Part shown: positions 23,901-32,597 of the stretch, piece by piece
Position numbering within the stretch: the stretch's first letter is position 1
Layout: every line of letters begins with the position of its first letter
Assembly (NCBI GenBank): GCA_963731205.1
Contig: CAVSUJ010000001.1
Span: 1,364,001-1,428,000, forward strand
Direction: 5' to 3'
Length of the DNA stretch: 64,000 nucleotides
Source: DATAZK01 sp963731205
GTDB lineage: Bacteria > Actinomycetota > Actinomycetes > Frankiales > Frankiaceae
The notes under the pieces: model-generated
What the model was told of the DNA's origin: nothing
The model's input: only the letters and a program-made list of their open reading frames with translations
Database searches by the model: none
Made by a program: the position numbers and the translations under genes

Positions 23901-26227
23901 TGCGCTTGCTCGATCAGGTCGACGATGGCCGCGGGCGTCAGGGGCAGCCGGGTGATCTCGACTCCGAACGGCGCGAGCGCGTCAGCAATGGCGTTGACGA
24001 CCGCGGGCGGAGCTCCGATGGCGCCGCCCTCCCCCACTCCTTTGAAGCCGCCGGGGCCTGGGGCCGGCGTCTCCACGTGGCCGTACTCGATCGTCGGCAC
24101 ATCGCATGACGTCGGCAGCAGGTAGTCCATGAAGGTCGTCGCGAGCGGGTTGCCGTCCTCGTCGTAGGACAGCTGCTCGAAGAGCACACCGCCGATGCCC
24201 TGCACGACTCCCCCGGCGATCTGCCCTTCCACGACGCTCGGGTTGATCATCGGGCCGCAGTCCTCGCTGACGATGTAGCGCAGCAGCGTGACGGCGCCCG
24301 TGGTGATATCGACCTCGCACGTGCACACGTGCGACGCATTGGCCCAGATCACCGGACTGCGCGCCTGGTATCGCGCGCTGGCTTCGAGACCGGCCGGGAT
24401 CCCGGCGGGCAGCTTGTGCGGCATGAAGTACGCGATCTCGGCGATCTTCGCCAGCGGCACCGCGATGGTTGGCGAACCCTTCACCCGAGCCATGCTTTCG
24501 ACGAGCTCCATGTCGCCGGGCGCGGCCTCCAGATGCTCGGCAGCGATGGCGACGATCCGCTCGCGAAGGATGGCGGCGGTCTCCTCGACGGCACCGGCGA
24601 TCATCGATCCGCTGCGACTGCCCCCGGTGCCCGCGCCGAACGGCGTCACCGCCGTGTCGCCCTGGATGCTGCGTACATCCGAGATGTTCACACCCAGCGC
24701 GTCGGCGGTCAGCTGCACCGCAGCCGTCTCGAGACTGTTGCCGGTCGAACCACCCGCCACGTAGACGTTGACGGTGCCGGACGGTTCGATCCGGATGGTG
24801 GCGCCTTCGGTGCCCATGAAAGACATCGCGCTCGCGGTCGGCTCGACGTAGTTGCACATGCCGACGCCGAGGTAGCGGCCCTCGGTGCGGGCGACCGCCT
24901 GCTCGCTGCGGAACGCTTCATAGTCCAGCATTTGCAATGCTTTTTCGAACGTCTCGATGGGCGTGACGTCGCTGTAGGGCATGCCGTTGGGATTGGCGTA
25001 CGGCAGCTCGTCGCGTCGCAGCAGGTTGCGGCGACGCAGCTCGACGGGATCGATGCCCATACGCCTGGCTGCTACGTCGAGAGTCACTTCCCGCGCGAGC
25101 GATTCGAACTGCCACGGCCCGCGGTAGGCGACGCGCCCTGACGTGTTGGAAAAGACCGAGGTCGTCCGGAAGCTCGCCGCCGGGACCCGGTACGGCCCGG
25201 GAAAGAGCATGCCGACGGCCGCCGCGGTGCCCACCGGCCACGGGGTCGGATAGGCCCCGATGTCCTGCACGTGATCGAGATATGCGCCGCGGATGGCGCC
25301 GCTCGCGTCGAACGCGAAATGGGCTTCGCCGTGCTCATGGCGCGACATGCCTGCCGACATCAGGTTCTCGCGCCGGTCTTCGATCCACTTCACCGGGCTG
25401 CGCAGCTTCATCGCCGCCAGCGCGATGCACATGTCCTCGCGCAGCGGCATGACCTTCTGCCCGAAGCCGCCGCCGGTGTCGCGCATGATGACGCGCACCT
25501 GGTTCTCCGCCAGCCCGAGCAGCCGCGCCAGGAACCCTCGAACCTCGTGCGGTGATTGCGTCGCGGCCCAGACGGTCAGCTCCTCCCCGGACCATTCGGC
25601 GACCATTCCCCGCGTCTCCATCGGCACGGGCGCATACGCCTGCTGGAACACGGTGAGCGAGAGGTGATGTTCAGCGGCGGCGAAGATTTCGGCGAGCGAA
25701 TCGGGCAGCTCGGCGCCGAGCGAACCGGCCACGTTGCCCGGATATCCCTCGTGCACCAGAGGCTTCGCGTCGCGGGCGGTCGTGTAGTCGGCGACGGCCG
25801 GGAGCGGCTCGTACTCGACCGCTACCGCATCGACGGCGTCCTCGGCGAGATAGCGATCGGCGGCGATGACGAGCGCGACGGGATCACCGACGAATCGGGC
25901 GAAGCCCTCGGCGAGCGGCGGCCGCGGCGTGTCCGGTATCTGCCTGCCTGTGGCCGAGTACCACGACTCGTGCACTCCTGGGTTGAGGTCGGCTGCCGTG
26001 AAAACCGCCTGTACACCAGGCATCTCCAGCGCTGCGCCGGCATCGATCGCCAGCAGCCGGGCGCTTGCGAGCGGGCTGCGCACGAAGCACGCGTGAGCCA
26101 TCCGCGGCCTGACGATGTCGTCGACGAACGTGCCGCGCCCTGAAAGCAGCCGAGCGTCTTCGACGCGGTGGACCCGGGTCCCGATGTAGCGGCCCGCGGC
26201 CACCTCGCCAATCGCGCTGCCAGTCAT
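23897..26227 (-). CDS. Molybdenum hydroxylase large subunit (CoxL/xanthine dehydrogenase-like)
   Basis: A 776-residue molybdopterin-binding subunit. Motifs: GGGFGQKVMPLREDM, SGRVAYRGPWQFES and the catalytic Glu near the C-terminus in GVGEGGAIGAPPAVV. The active-site loop AYRGPW is not the AYRCSFR of true (form I) CO dehydrogenase, so a different hydroxylated substrate (aromatic or heterocyclic aldehyde or ring) is likelier. It is the first gene of the L-M-S operon and is preceded by a TetR operator (26255-26272) that also occurs before the P450. No xdhC-type maturation gene is visible nearby. Confidence 0.92.
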   Translation of the reverse strand: MTGSAIGEVAAGRYIGTRVHRVEDARLLSGRGTFVDDIVRPRMAHACFVRSPLASARLLAIDAGAALEMPGVQAVFTAADLNPGVHESWYSATGRQIPDTPRPPLAEGFARFVGDPVALVIAADRYLAEDAVDAVAVEYEPLPAVADYTTARDAKPLVHEGYPGNVAGSLGAELPDSLAEIFAAAEHHLSLTVFQQAYAPVPMETRGMVAEWSGEELTVWAATQSPHEVRGFLARLLGLAENQVRVIMRDTGGGFGQKVMPLREDMCIALAAMKLRSPVKWIEDRRENLMSAGMSRHEHGEAHFAFDASGAIRGAYLDHVQDIGAYPTPWPVGTAAAVGMLFPGPYRVPAASFRTTSVFSNTSGRVAYRGPWQFESLAREVTLDVAARRMGIDPVELRRRNLLRRDELPYANPNGMPYSDVTPIETFEKALQMLDYEAFRSEQAVARTEGRYLGVGMCNYVEPTASAMSFMGTEGATIRIEPSGTVNVYVAGGSTGNSLETAAVQLTADALGVNISDVRSIQGDTAVTPFGAGTGGSRSGSMIAGAVEETAAILRERIVAIAAEHLEAAPGDMELVESMARVKGSPTIAVPLAKIAEIAYFMPHKLPAGIPAGLEASARYQARSPVIWANASHVCTCEVDITTGAVTLLRYIVSEDCGPMINPSVVEGQIAGGVVQGIGGVLFEQLSYDEDGNPLATTFMDYLLPTSCDVPTIEYGHVETPAPGPGGFKGVGEGGAIGAPPAVVNAIADALAPFGVEITRLPLTPAAIVDLIEQAQ

Positions 26228-26254
26228 CGTGAACCGGCCGCCTCCCGAACGTAG

Positions 26255-26272
26255 TTTTAACGCTCGTTCTAA
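26255..26272. promoter_or_regulatory. TetR operator before the molybdenum hydroxylase operon
   Basis: TTTTAACGCTCGTTCTAA, a near-palindrome of two AACG/CGTT half-sites around 2 bases. Its reverse complement equals the site at 26948-26965 except for the two central bases. It lies 28-45 bp upstream of the large-subunit ATG and just after the TetR stop. Confidence 0.75.
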
Positions 26273-26291
26273 CTGAGCCCGGGTCGCGCTG

Positions 26292-26897
26292 TCAACGAGC
26301 CTGGGATCCGCGCGCCCGGCGTTGCTCCAGCCGGGCGATCAGCCGGTTCATGGCCGCGCGCGCCTGACCGTGGGCCGTGTCATGGCCGGCCGACTCGTCG
26401 GCAACGAGGGCGAACGCGACTCCCTGCATCGCTGTGGCAATAAGAGCCGGCGGGAACTCCTCGGGGTCGAGACCGTACTCGCTGAGGATCGTCGCCAGGG
26501 TCTTCATCTGCAGGCGCCGGACCTCGCGGGCGACCTTTCCCACTTCGGCCTTCAGGGCCGGCCGATGGTTCGCCGCGGCGATCAATTCGAGCAGGAGTGC
26601 CGTCCCACGCGGGTCGGACGCGAGCTGCCACCACGCTCGCAGCGGCTCGGCAGACGCCATTGCCGCGGCCATCTTTTCGACGTTGGGCTCCGCCCGCCGC
26701 CGCAGCACAGCGACGAACAGCTCGTCGATCGTCGGGAAGTAGTAGTGCACCAGTGGCGCCTGGATCCCGGCGCGTGCTGCGACGCTGCGCGAGCTGACCG
26801 CGGCGTAGCCCTCCCGAAGGATGATCTCCTCGGTGACATCGAGCAGCCGGGTGAGCTTCTCCTCGGTGGCCGCTCGACGGCGGCGCGGCTCGGCCAT
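26292..26897 (-). CDS. TetR family transcriptional regulator
   Basis: A 201-residue TetR repressor. The helix-turn-helix is in AAVSSRSVAARAGIQAPLVH followed by YYFPTIDELFVAVL; the C-terminal ligand domain has a helical pattern with GVAFALVADESAG. The ATG at 26897 follows GGAGGG. It lies between two copies of one 18-bp operator, one before the hydroxylase operon (same strand) and one before the P450 operon (opposite strand), so it probably represses both and may itself be autoregulated from the second site. The inducer is unknown. Confidence 0.92.
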   Translation of the reverse strand: MAEPRRRRAATEEKLTRLLDVTEEIILREGYAAVSSRSVAARAGIQAPLVHYYFPTIDELFVAVLRRRAEPNVEKMAAAMASAEPLRAWWQLASDPRGTALLLELIAAANHRPALKAEVGKVAREVRRLQMKTLATILSEYGLDPEEFPPALIATAMQGVAFALVADESAGHDTAHGQARAAMNRLIARLEQRRARGSQAR

Positions 26898-26947
26898 TGC
26901 GGTCCCTCCTGACGGCGCGCAAGCCTTGACAACGGTACCCACCCAAA

Positions 26948-26965
26948 TTAGAACGGTCGTTAAAA
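26948..26965. promoter_or_regulatory. TetR operator between tetR and the P450 gene
   Basis: TTAGAACGGTCGTTAAAA. It matches the reverse complement of 26255-26272 at 16 of 18 positions, with only the central pair different. It is placed between divergent tetR and P450 starts, 18 bp before the P450 ATG. Confidence 0.75.
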
Positions 26966-26983
26966 GTTCTTGGGAGGTCTTGG

Positions 26984-28189
26984 ATGAGTGGTGACGGTCC
27001 GGTTTATTGGGATCCTTTCGACCGCGACATCGCTACCGATCCGTACCCGATCTACCAACGGCTGCGCGCCGAGGCACCGCTCTACTACAACGATCAGCAC
27101 GATTTCTACGCCCTGAGCCGCCACGAGGACATCGACCCGGCGCTGACCAACTGGCGCACGTTCTCCTCGGCTCGCGGGCCGATCCTGGAAATCATCAAGG
27201 CCAACATCGAGATCCCACCGGGCACCTTGCTGATGGAAGACCCACCGACCCATGACATCTACCGGGGCCTGCTCGCGCGGGTGTTCACCCCACGGCGGGT
27301 GTCATCGCTCGAACCGCAGATCCGCGAATACTGCATCCGCTCGCTGGACCGGCTGATCGGCCTGGGCGGCTTCGAGGTGATGTCGGAGTTCGCGAACGAG
27401 GTGCCGATGCGGGTCATCGGGATGCTGCTCGGCATTCCCGAGGCGGACCAGGAAGCCGTACGCGATCACGTCGACTCGAAGTTGCGCACGGTGCCGGGCC
27501 AGCAGATGGAGGTCTCCGAGGGCGCCCTGATGGACACCGCACTGTTCTCGGACTACATCGAATGGCGCGCCCGGCATCCGTCCGACGACCTGATGACCGA
27601 GCTGCTCAATGCCGAGTTCGACGACGCTGACGGGGTCCACCGAAAGCTCACGCGCGAGGAGATCCTGACATACGTCTCGGTCGTCGCCGGCGCAGGCAAC
27701 GAGACGACCGCGCGACTGATCGGCTGGATGATGGGGCTGCTCGACCAGCATCCGGATCAACGGTCGGATCTCGTCGCCGACCGCTCGCTCCTGCCCGGCG
27801 CCATTGAAGAAGCGCTGCGCTACGAGCCCACCGGCCATGCCGTCGCCCGCTACGTCACCACCGATGTCCAATTCCACGGTCAGACCGTTCCGGCCGGCAG
27901 TGCCATCACGCTCATCGTCGCGTCGGCGAACCGGGACGAGCGGCGCTGGGAGGACGGGGAACGCTTCGACATCCACCGCCCGATCGCCCAACACCTGACA
28001 TTCGGCATCGGCGCGCACTACTGCCTCGGAGCCGCACTGGCCCGGCTCGAAGCCCGCGTCGCGCTCGAGGAGTTCCTCACCCGCTTCCCGACGTGGGAGG
28101 TCGACTGGGACAAGGCCAGCCTGTCCTCGACATCGACGGTCCGCGGCTGGGGCACGTTGCCGATCTCCGTGCCCATCACTGTCGGCTGA
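26984..28189 (+). CDS. Cytochrome P450
   Basis: A 401-residue soluble class I P450. The heme-binding loop is FGIGAHYCLGAALAR (Cys ligand), the I-helix oxygen-activation motif is AGAGNETTARL (AGNET) and the K-helix ExxR is EEALRYEP. It would hydroxylate a hydrophobic substrate with ferredoxin and reductase; the redox partners are not adjacent (a 7Fe ferredoxin lies 13 kb away). GGGAGG precedes the ATG. It is the first gene of an operon with a mycofactocin-coupled SDR and a DapB-like dehydrogenase, controlled by the adjacent TetR gene. Confidence 0.93.
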   Translation: MSGDGPVYWDPFDRDIATDPYPIYQRLRAEAPLYYNDQHDFYALSRHEDIDPALTNWRTFSSARGPILEIIKANIEIPPGTLLMEDPPTHDIYRGLLARVFTPRRVSSLEPQIREYCIRSLDRLIGLGGFEVMSEFANEVPMRVIGMLLGIPEADQEAVRDHVDSKLRTVPGQQMEVSEGALMDTALFSDYIEWRARHPSDDLMTELLNAEFDDADGVHRKLTREEILTYVSVVAGAGNETTARLIGWMMGLLDQHPDQRSDLVADRSLLPGAIEEALRYEPTGHAVARYVTTDVQFHGQTVPAGSAITLIVASANRDERRWEDGERFDIHRPIAQHLTFGIGAHYCLGAALARLEARVALEEFLTRFPTWEVDWDKASLSSTSTVRGWGTLPISVPITVG

Positions 28190-28201
28190 CCGAGGAGAAC
28201 C

Positions 28202-29017
28202 ATGGGAAAGCTCGAGGGCAAGGTCGCCTTCATCACCGGTGCCGCGCGCGGCCAGGGCCGCAGCCACGCGATCCGGCTGGCGCAGGAGGGTGCCGACATC
28301 ATCGCCGTCGACATCTGCGCCCAGCTCGAGTCGGTGGTCTACCCGATGTCGACGTCCGACGACCTCGATCAGACGGTGAAGGAGGTCGAGGCGCTGGGCC
28401 GGCGGATCGTGGCCCGGGAGGCTGACGTCCGTGATGTCGCTGCCCTGCAAAAGGCCTTTGACGACGGGACGAATGAGCTCGGGCCCGTCGACATCGTGCT
28501 GGCCAATGCCGGCATCGGCCCGAGCGGCCTCGCGACCGAGCAGACGCAGTGGGACGAGGTCATCGGCGTGAACCTCACGGGTGTGTGGAACACCGGCCGC
28601 GTCGCGATTCCTTCGATGGTGAAGCGCAACGAAGGCGGCGCGATCGTGCTGACCAGCTCCACCGGCGGCCTGTTCGGCGTCGGGGTTCCATTCGCCGGGG
28701 TGCTCGGCTACACCGCAGCCAAGCACGGCGTCATCGGCCTGATGCGCTCGTGGGCCAACTACCTGGCGCCCTACAGCATCAGGGTCAACAGCGTCGCGCC
28801 GACGACCGTCAGGACACCGATGGCCAACAACGGCGACGTTTCCGCCATCCTTGAAGCGGCGCCCGAATTCGCCGGCGCCTTGCTGAATGCCATGCCGGTC
28901 GAGGCCGTCGATCCGCTCGACGTGTCCAACGCCATCCTCTGGCTGGTCTGCGATGAGGCTCGCTACGTGACGGGCACGGTTCTGCCCGTCGACGCCGGCC
29001 AAGTGAACAAGCGCTGA
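28202..29017 (+). CDS. Mycofactocin-coupled short-chain dehydrogenase/reductase
   Basis: A 271-residue SDR. It carries the sequence mark of the mycofactocin-coupled subfamily: KVAFITGAARGQGRSHAIRL, then DIIAVDIC, a YPMSTSDDLDQTV insertion and GRRIVAREADVRD. The catalytic residues are S in LTSSTGG and YTAAKH. These enzymes keep NAD(H) bound and pass electrons to the peptide cofactor mycofactocin, and include carveol dehydrogenase. It follows the P450 by 12 bp with AGGAGA before the ATG, so it probably oxidises the alcohol made by that P450. The mycofactocin biosynthesis genes are not in this window. Confidence 0.9.
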   Translation: MGKLEGKVAFITGAARGQGRSHAIRLAQEGADIIAVDICAQLESVVYPMSTSDDLDQTVKEVEALGRRIVAREADVRDVAALQKAFDDGTNELGPVDIVLANAGIGPSGLATEQTQWDEVIGVNLTGVWNTGRVAIPSMVKRNEGGAIVLTSSTGGLFGVGVPFAGVLGYTAAKHGVIGLMRSWANYLAPYSIRVNSVAPTTVRTPMANNGDVSAILEAAPEFAGALLNAMPVEAVDPLDVSNAILWLVCDEARYVTGTVLPVDAGQVNKR

Positions 29018-29018
29018 G

Positions 29019-30083
29019 ATGGCCGACACCTCACCGCTGCGGATCGTGCAGTGGACGACGGGAAACGTCGCACGTCAGGCACTGCGCGCCATCCTGCGCC
29101 GCCCCGAGATGGAGATCGTCGGGGTCTACGCGTTCAGCGACGACAAGGTCGGCAAGGACGTGGGCGAGCTTGCCGGCATGGACGAAACGATCGGCGTCGC
29201 CGCGACAAACGACATCGAAGCGCTCATTGCCCTGAAGCCCGACTGCGTGCTCTACATGCCGCTGCACCCTGACTTCGGCCACCTCACCCGGCTGCTGCGC
29301 TCCGGCATCAACGTGCTGAGCACCGCGGCGTTCATCACGGGCCGCTCCTACGGCGAGGCCGTCCGCAGTCAGCTCGAAGACGCGGCACTGGCGGGTGGGG
29401 CCAGCCTGTTCGGCAGCGGGGTCAATCCGGGCTTCGCCGATTACCTGACCGCCATCGCATCGGGGGTGAGCCGCGACGTCAGCCATGTGCGGGTGGTGGA
29501 GTCGTTCAACATCGGGATGTGGGCGGGCGACGCGAATCAGGACGAGCTCGGCTGGGGCCGGCCGTCCGGCGATCCGGGTCATGCCGATGACATCGTTGCT
29601 GCCACAGCCGTTTTCGGTGATGCCGTCGAGTCGATGGCAGAGCTGTTTGCCGTCACGCTCGATGACATCCGCTGCGACGTCGATTTCGCCCATGCACTCA
29701 GCGATGTCGACACCATCCCGCGCCGGGTGATCAAGGCCGGAACCGTCGGCGGTATCGAGGCGCGCTGGATCGGCAGCGTGGGCGGCACCGACGTGATCGA
29801 AGCCGTCGTGAGATGGACCGTGGTCCCCGACCTCGAGCCGGCGTGGGACGTCGCGATGGCGTACCAGATCGAGATCACCGGCTACCCGCAGGTCAATGTC
29901 CGCGCCGAAGTCCTGCCCGCTGACATGGAGTCGATGAGCCTGGACGACATGCTGGCCATCGGCTCGGTGATCACCGCGATGCCGGTCGTGAACGCGATCC
30001 CGGCGGTGGTCGCCGCGCGACCCGGAATCGTCACGTACGCCGATCTCACGCCGCAGGTGTCGCCGCTCGTGGTGGCCCGCTAG
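29019..30083 (+). CDS. DapB-like NAD(P)H-dependent dehydrogenase family protein
   Basis: A 354-residue protein starting one base after the SDR stop. The N-terminus LRIVQWTTGNVARQALRAIL is a Rossmann strand of the dihydrodipicolinate reductase fold (G-x-x-G as TGNVAR), with GVYAFSDDKVGKDVGEL and NVLSTAAFI. It belongs to the broad DapB/2,4-diaminopentanoate dehydrogenase-like group often found beside actinobacterial catabolic P450 and SDR genes. Real DapB is elsewhere. Its reaction is unknown; an NAD(P)-dependent oxidoreductase or dehydrogenase step in the same pathway is likely. Confidence 0.8.
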   Translation: MADTSPLRIVQWTTGNVARQALRAILRRPEMEIVGVYAFSDDKVGKDVGELAGMDETIGVAATNDIEALIALKPDCVLYMPLHPDFGHLTRLLRSGINVLSTAAFITGRSYGEAVRSQLEDAALAGGASLFGSGVNPGFADYLTAIASGVSRDVSHVRVVESFNIGMWAGDANQDELGWGRPSGDPGHADDIVAATAVFGDAVESMAELFAVTLDDIRCDVDFAHALSDVDTIPRRVIKAGTVGGIEARWIGSVGGTDVIEAVVRWTVVPDLEPAWDVAMAYQIEITGYPQVNVRAEVLPADMESMSLDDMLAIGSVITAMPVVNAIPAVVAARPGIVTYADLTPQVSPLVVAR

Positions 30084-30146
30084 GAATCACCCGCTTTGTC
30101 CGGGATGACCCTCGACGCTGACACGGGCCGATTCCGTACGCGATTC

Positions 30147-30164
30147 TCTGACTCATGAGTCAGA
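30147..30164. promoter_or_regulatory. Perfect 18-bp palindrome, candidate operator
   Basis: TCTGACTCATGAGTCAGA is an exact inverted repeat of 9 bp without spacer. It lies in the gap between the DapB-like gene and the vWA gene, about 200 bp before the preferred vWA start. The regulator is unknown. Confidence 0.5.
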
Positions 30165-30350
30165 CCGCCGGTGACCATCTGATCACGTTCCGTATACGAA
30201 GAATGCGTGTTCGCTTACGTCACAGTTGCGCTAAGTGACGAACAGGCGGGTGTCGGTCGCGTTATCTTTCCAACAAGATCACCGCTGGCGACGTGCCGGC
30301 GCCTGGTCCCGCGCCTGCAGTCCGCCTGGCGCCTGGTCACCGGAGGGGTC

Positions 30351-31979
30351 TTGGCTCGTCACGCTGCGCCGCAGAAGAACCGGCGATGGTGGGTATCGGC
30401 AGCGACCGTTCTTCTGGTCGCCGCCGTAGTCCTCGTCGTCGTGCTCACCACGTCGCCCGGCGGCAGCGGAGCCGCCTCGCCGGCGGCGAAGACGACCCCG
30501 AGCCCGGCCGCGAAAAGTTCGTCCACGAGCGCCTGCCCGCAGCGCCCCGCGCTCAAGGTCGTCGCGTCCTCCGGCATCGCGGCTGTGGTGCGCGAGGTGG
30601 CGAGCCACACGTGCGTCGACGCGACCGTCACGACCACTGACGACTCCGCGGCAGCATCGTCACTGCTGAAGTTGGGCAAGGCCGATGTCTGGATCCCCGA
30701 CAGCCGGGTACGCGCGATCCTCGTCGGCACCAGCCTGACCACCTCGGCGCCGAGTGTCGCCGTCAGCCCGATCGTCATCGCCGCCAATTCCAGCCTGGAC
30801 ACCAGCCGGTTCACCAAGACTCCGCTGACCTGGTCGGCCATCCTTCACCAGAGCTCGCTTTCCGGCCTGCACGTGGAGATCCAGGACAACGCGACCTCCT
30901 CCGATGCACTGGTGCTGGCATCGGCGCTGAACGGCATTGCCGCGACCGAGACCGGCGACAAGTACCTCGGGCTCGCCGCGACGGCCGTCGCCTCGGAGAC
31001 GATGCCGGTGGCCAAGTCCGCTGCCATCCCCGCTTCCACCTTGCGCATCGAGGAAGCGCGCCTCGTCAAGCAGCCCGACTCCAAGATCGTCAACATGAGC
31101 GGCGGTTACCCGCAGCTCGACTACCCGTGGGTGGCCCGCACCACCGCGAGCGCGACGACGACAACTGCCGCCGCCGAACTCCTCAAGGCGATGCAGGGCC
31201 CGCTCGGTGACACCGCCCGAAAGCAGGAAGGCCTGCTGAACCCGGGCAGCGTCGCGGTCGAGCCAGGTGACTACGCCGGGACGGCCGGCGGCGTGCTCAT
31301 CCCGGTCCCGAGCGTCGCCTCAATCCCGACGCTCTACTCGATCGCCGACGCCGGAGCCGCTCACGGAAACGTCCTGGCAGTGCTGGACATTTCGGGATCC
31401 ATGGCTGACCCCACAGTCCCCGGCGGGCCGACCAAGATGAAGGCCGTCCAGGACTCATCGGCGATCGCCGCTCAGCTGCTCTCTCCGCAGACCCGCCTCG
31501 GCCTGTGGGAATTCACCTACCAGCTCGACCCGCCGAACGACTACAAGCAGGTCGTGCCGGTGGCGCCGCTGTCCACCAACCGCACGACCCTGCTGAACGC
31601 GCTCGACGCGGCGGAGCCGATCCCGACCGGCGGCACCAGCCTGTACCGGACCGTCTACGACGCCTACAAATACCAGCAGGCGCACTGGGATCCGAACTAC
31701 GCCAACAGCATCCTCGTCTTCACCGACGGCAAGGACGAGACCGACCCGGGAGCGCCGAGCCTGTCAGCGATCCAGGCTCAGCTGAAGGCGATCGCCGACC
31801 CGGCGAAGCCGATCCAGCTGATCATGCTGGGCTACGGCGCCGCTGACATCCCGGCGATGGATGCGCTCACCAGCACCGTGGGAGGCGTGGTCTACCACAT
31901 CACCTCGCCCACGCAGATCGTCGGCGCCTTCGTCGACGCGATCTCCCACTCGGTGCTGCGCTCGCTCGGGGACTCCTAG
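30351..31979 (+). CDS. Membrane-anchored substrate-binding and vWA domain protein
   Basis: About 542 residues from TTG 30351 (GGAGGGG just upstream); a GTG at 30207 would add 48 residues before the membrane helix. The N-terminus has KNRRWWVSAATVLLVAAVV as a single membrane helix, then a Thr/Pro/Ser linker. Residues of about 60-310 resemble an extracellular solute-binding fold (VVASSGIAAVVREVA, then LKLGKADVWIPDSRVRAILV). The C-terminal 190 residues are a von Willebrand A domain with the MIDAS motif VLDISGSMADP (DxSxS), TGGTSLYRTV and FTDGKDETDP. It is exported. The combination occurs in actinobacteria; ligand unknown. Confidence 0.85.
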   Translation: MARHAAPQKNRRWWVSAATVLLVAAVVLVVVLTTSPGGSGAASPAAKTTPSPAAKSSSTSACPQRPALKVVASSGIAAVVREVASHTCVDATVTTTDDSAAASSLLKLGKADVWIPDSRVRAILVGTSLTTSAPSVAVSPIVIAANSSLDTSRFTKTPLTWSAILHQSSLSGLHVEIQDNATSSDALVLASALNGIAATETGDKYLGLAATAVASETMPVAKSAAIPASTLRIEEARLVKQPDSKIVNMSGGYPQLDYPWVARTTASATTTTAAAELLKAMQGPLGDTARKQEGLLNPGSVAVEPGDYAGTAGGVLIPVPSVASIPTLYSIADAGAAHGNVLAVLDISGSMADPTVPGGPTKMKAVQDSSAIAAQLLSPQTRLGLWEFTYQLDPPNDYKQVVPVAPLSTNRTTLLNALDAAEPIPTGGTSLYRTVYDAYKYQQAHWDPNYANSILVFTDGKDETDPGAPSLSAIQAQLKAIADPAKPIQLIMLGYGAADIPAMDALTSTVGGVVYHITSPTQIVGAFVDAISHSVLRSLGDS

Positions 31980-32031
31980 AACCGAAGGCCGCGCGCGATG
32001 AGTTTCGCCGGTCATCATCGTCAGATCAGGC

Positions 32032-32562
32032 ATGGATGCCAAGAATCTGGCCACGCTCTACGACCTCCCGACCATGGAGTGGAGTCGCGTCGAAACGCGC
32101 CTGGACGAGGGGCTGAACCAGGCCCCCGGGACCGGCGGACCGAACCGGCACACGTCGTGGCTGGCGACGGTCAATCCAAACGCAAGCCCTCACGTCACCG
32201 CCGTCGGCGCGCTGTGGGTGGACGGCACCTTCTGGTTTCAGACCGGGCCGAAGACGCGCAAGGCGCGCAATCTTGCGCTGAACCCGCGCTGCTCGATCAG
32301 CACCGCGGCGGACGATTTCGACGTGACGATCAACGGCGAAGCGACGCTCGTCCGGGATCCCGCCACTGTGGCCGCGATGGCTGCGCGCTGGGCCGAGGAT
32401 TGGCCGGTCCGGGTCGACGAGTCCGGTTGGGGGCTCACGGCGGACTTCAGCGCCCCTTCCGCCGGCCCGCCGCCGTGGTTCGTCTACCGGCTCGAACCGA
32501 ACCGGGCGACGGCTCTGCTCACCACCGATCCGGGCGGCGCGACCACGTGGCATTTCGAGTAG
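32032..32562 (+). CDS. Pyridoxamine 5'-phosphate oxidase-like FMN/F420 split-barrel protein
   Basis: A 176-residue protein starting MDAKNLATLYDLPTMEWSRV. The split-barrel core is TSWLATVNPNASPHVTAVGA, LWVDGTFWFQTGPKTRKARN and LALNPRCSISTAADDFDVTI, typical of PNPOx-like proteins that bind FMN or F420. The C-terminus WFVYRLEPNRATALLT, then TTWHFE is common in actinobacterial members that reduce or detoxify small molecules. Next to an amine-oxidase-like FAD protein 35 bp downstream. Confidence 0.87.
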   Translation: MDAKNLATLYDLPTMEWSRVETRLDEGLNQAPGTGGPNRHTSWLATVNPNASPHVTAVGALWVDGTFWFQTGPKTRKARNLALNPRCSISTAADDFDVTINGEATLVRDPATVAAMAARWAEDWPVRVDESGWGLTADFSAPSAGPPPWFVYRLEPNRATALLTTDPGGATTWHFE

Positions 32563-32597
32563 TGCGCTAATCGCCGGGCTTCGCTAGGTTCGGCGAC

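Noticed and set aside
23897..26227. Annotation as aerobic CO dehydrogenase
   Set aside because: The AYRCSFR loop is absent (AYRGPW), so CO oxidation is not supported.
27302..29029. A 575-codon minus-strand frame opposite the P450 and SDR
   Set aside because: No ribosome-binding site, family or composition of a real protein; both plus-strand genes have clear motifs.
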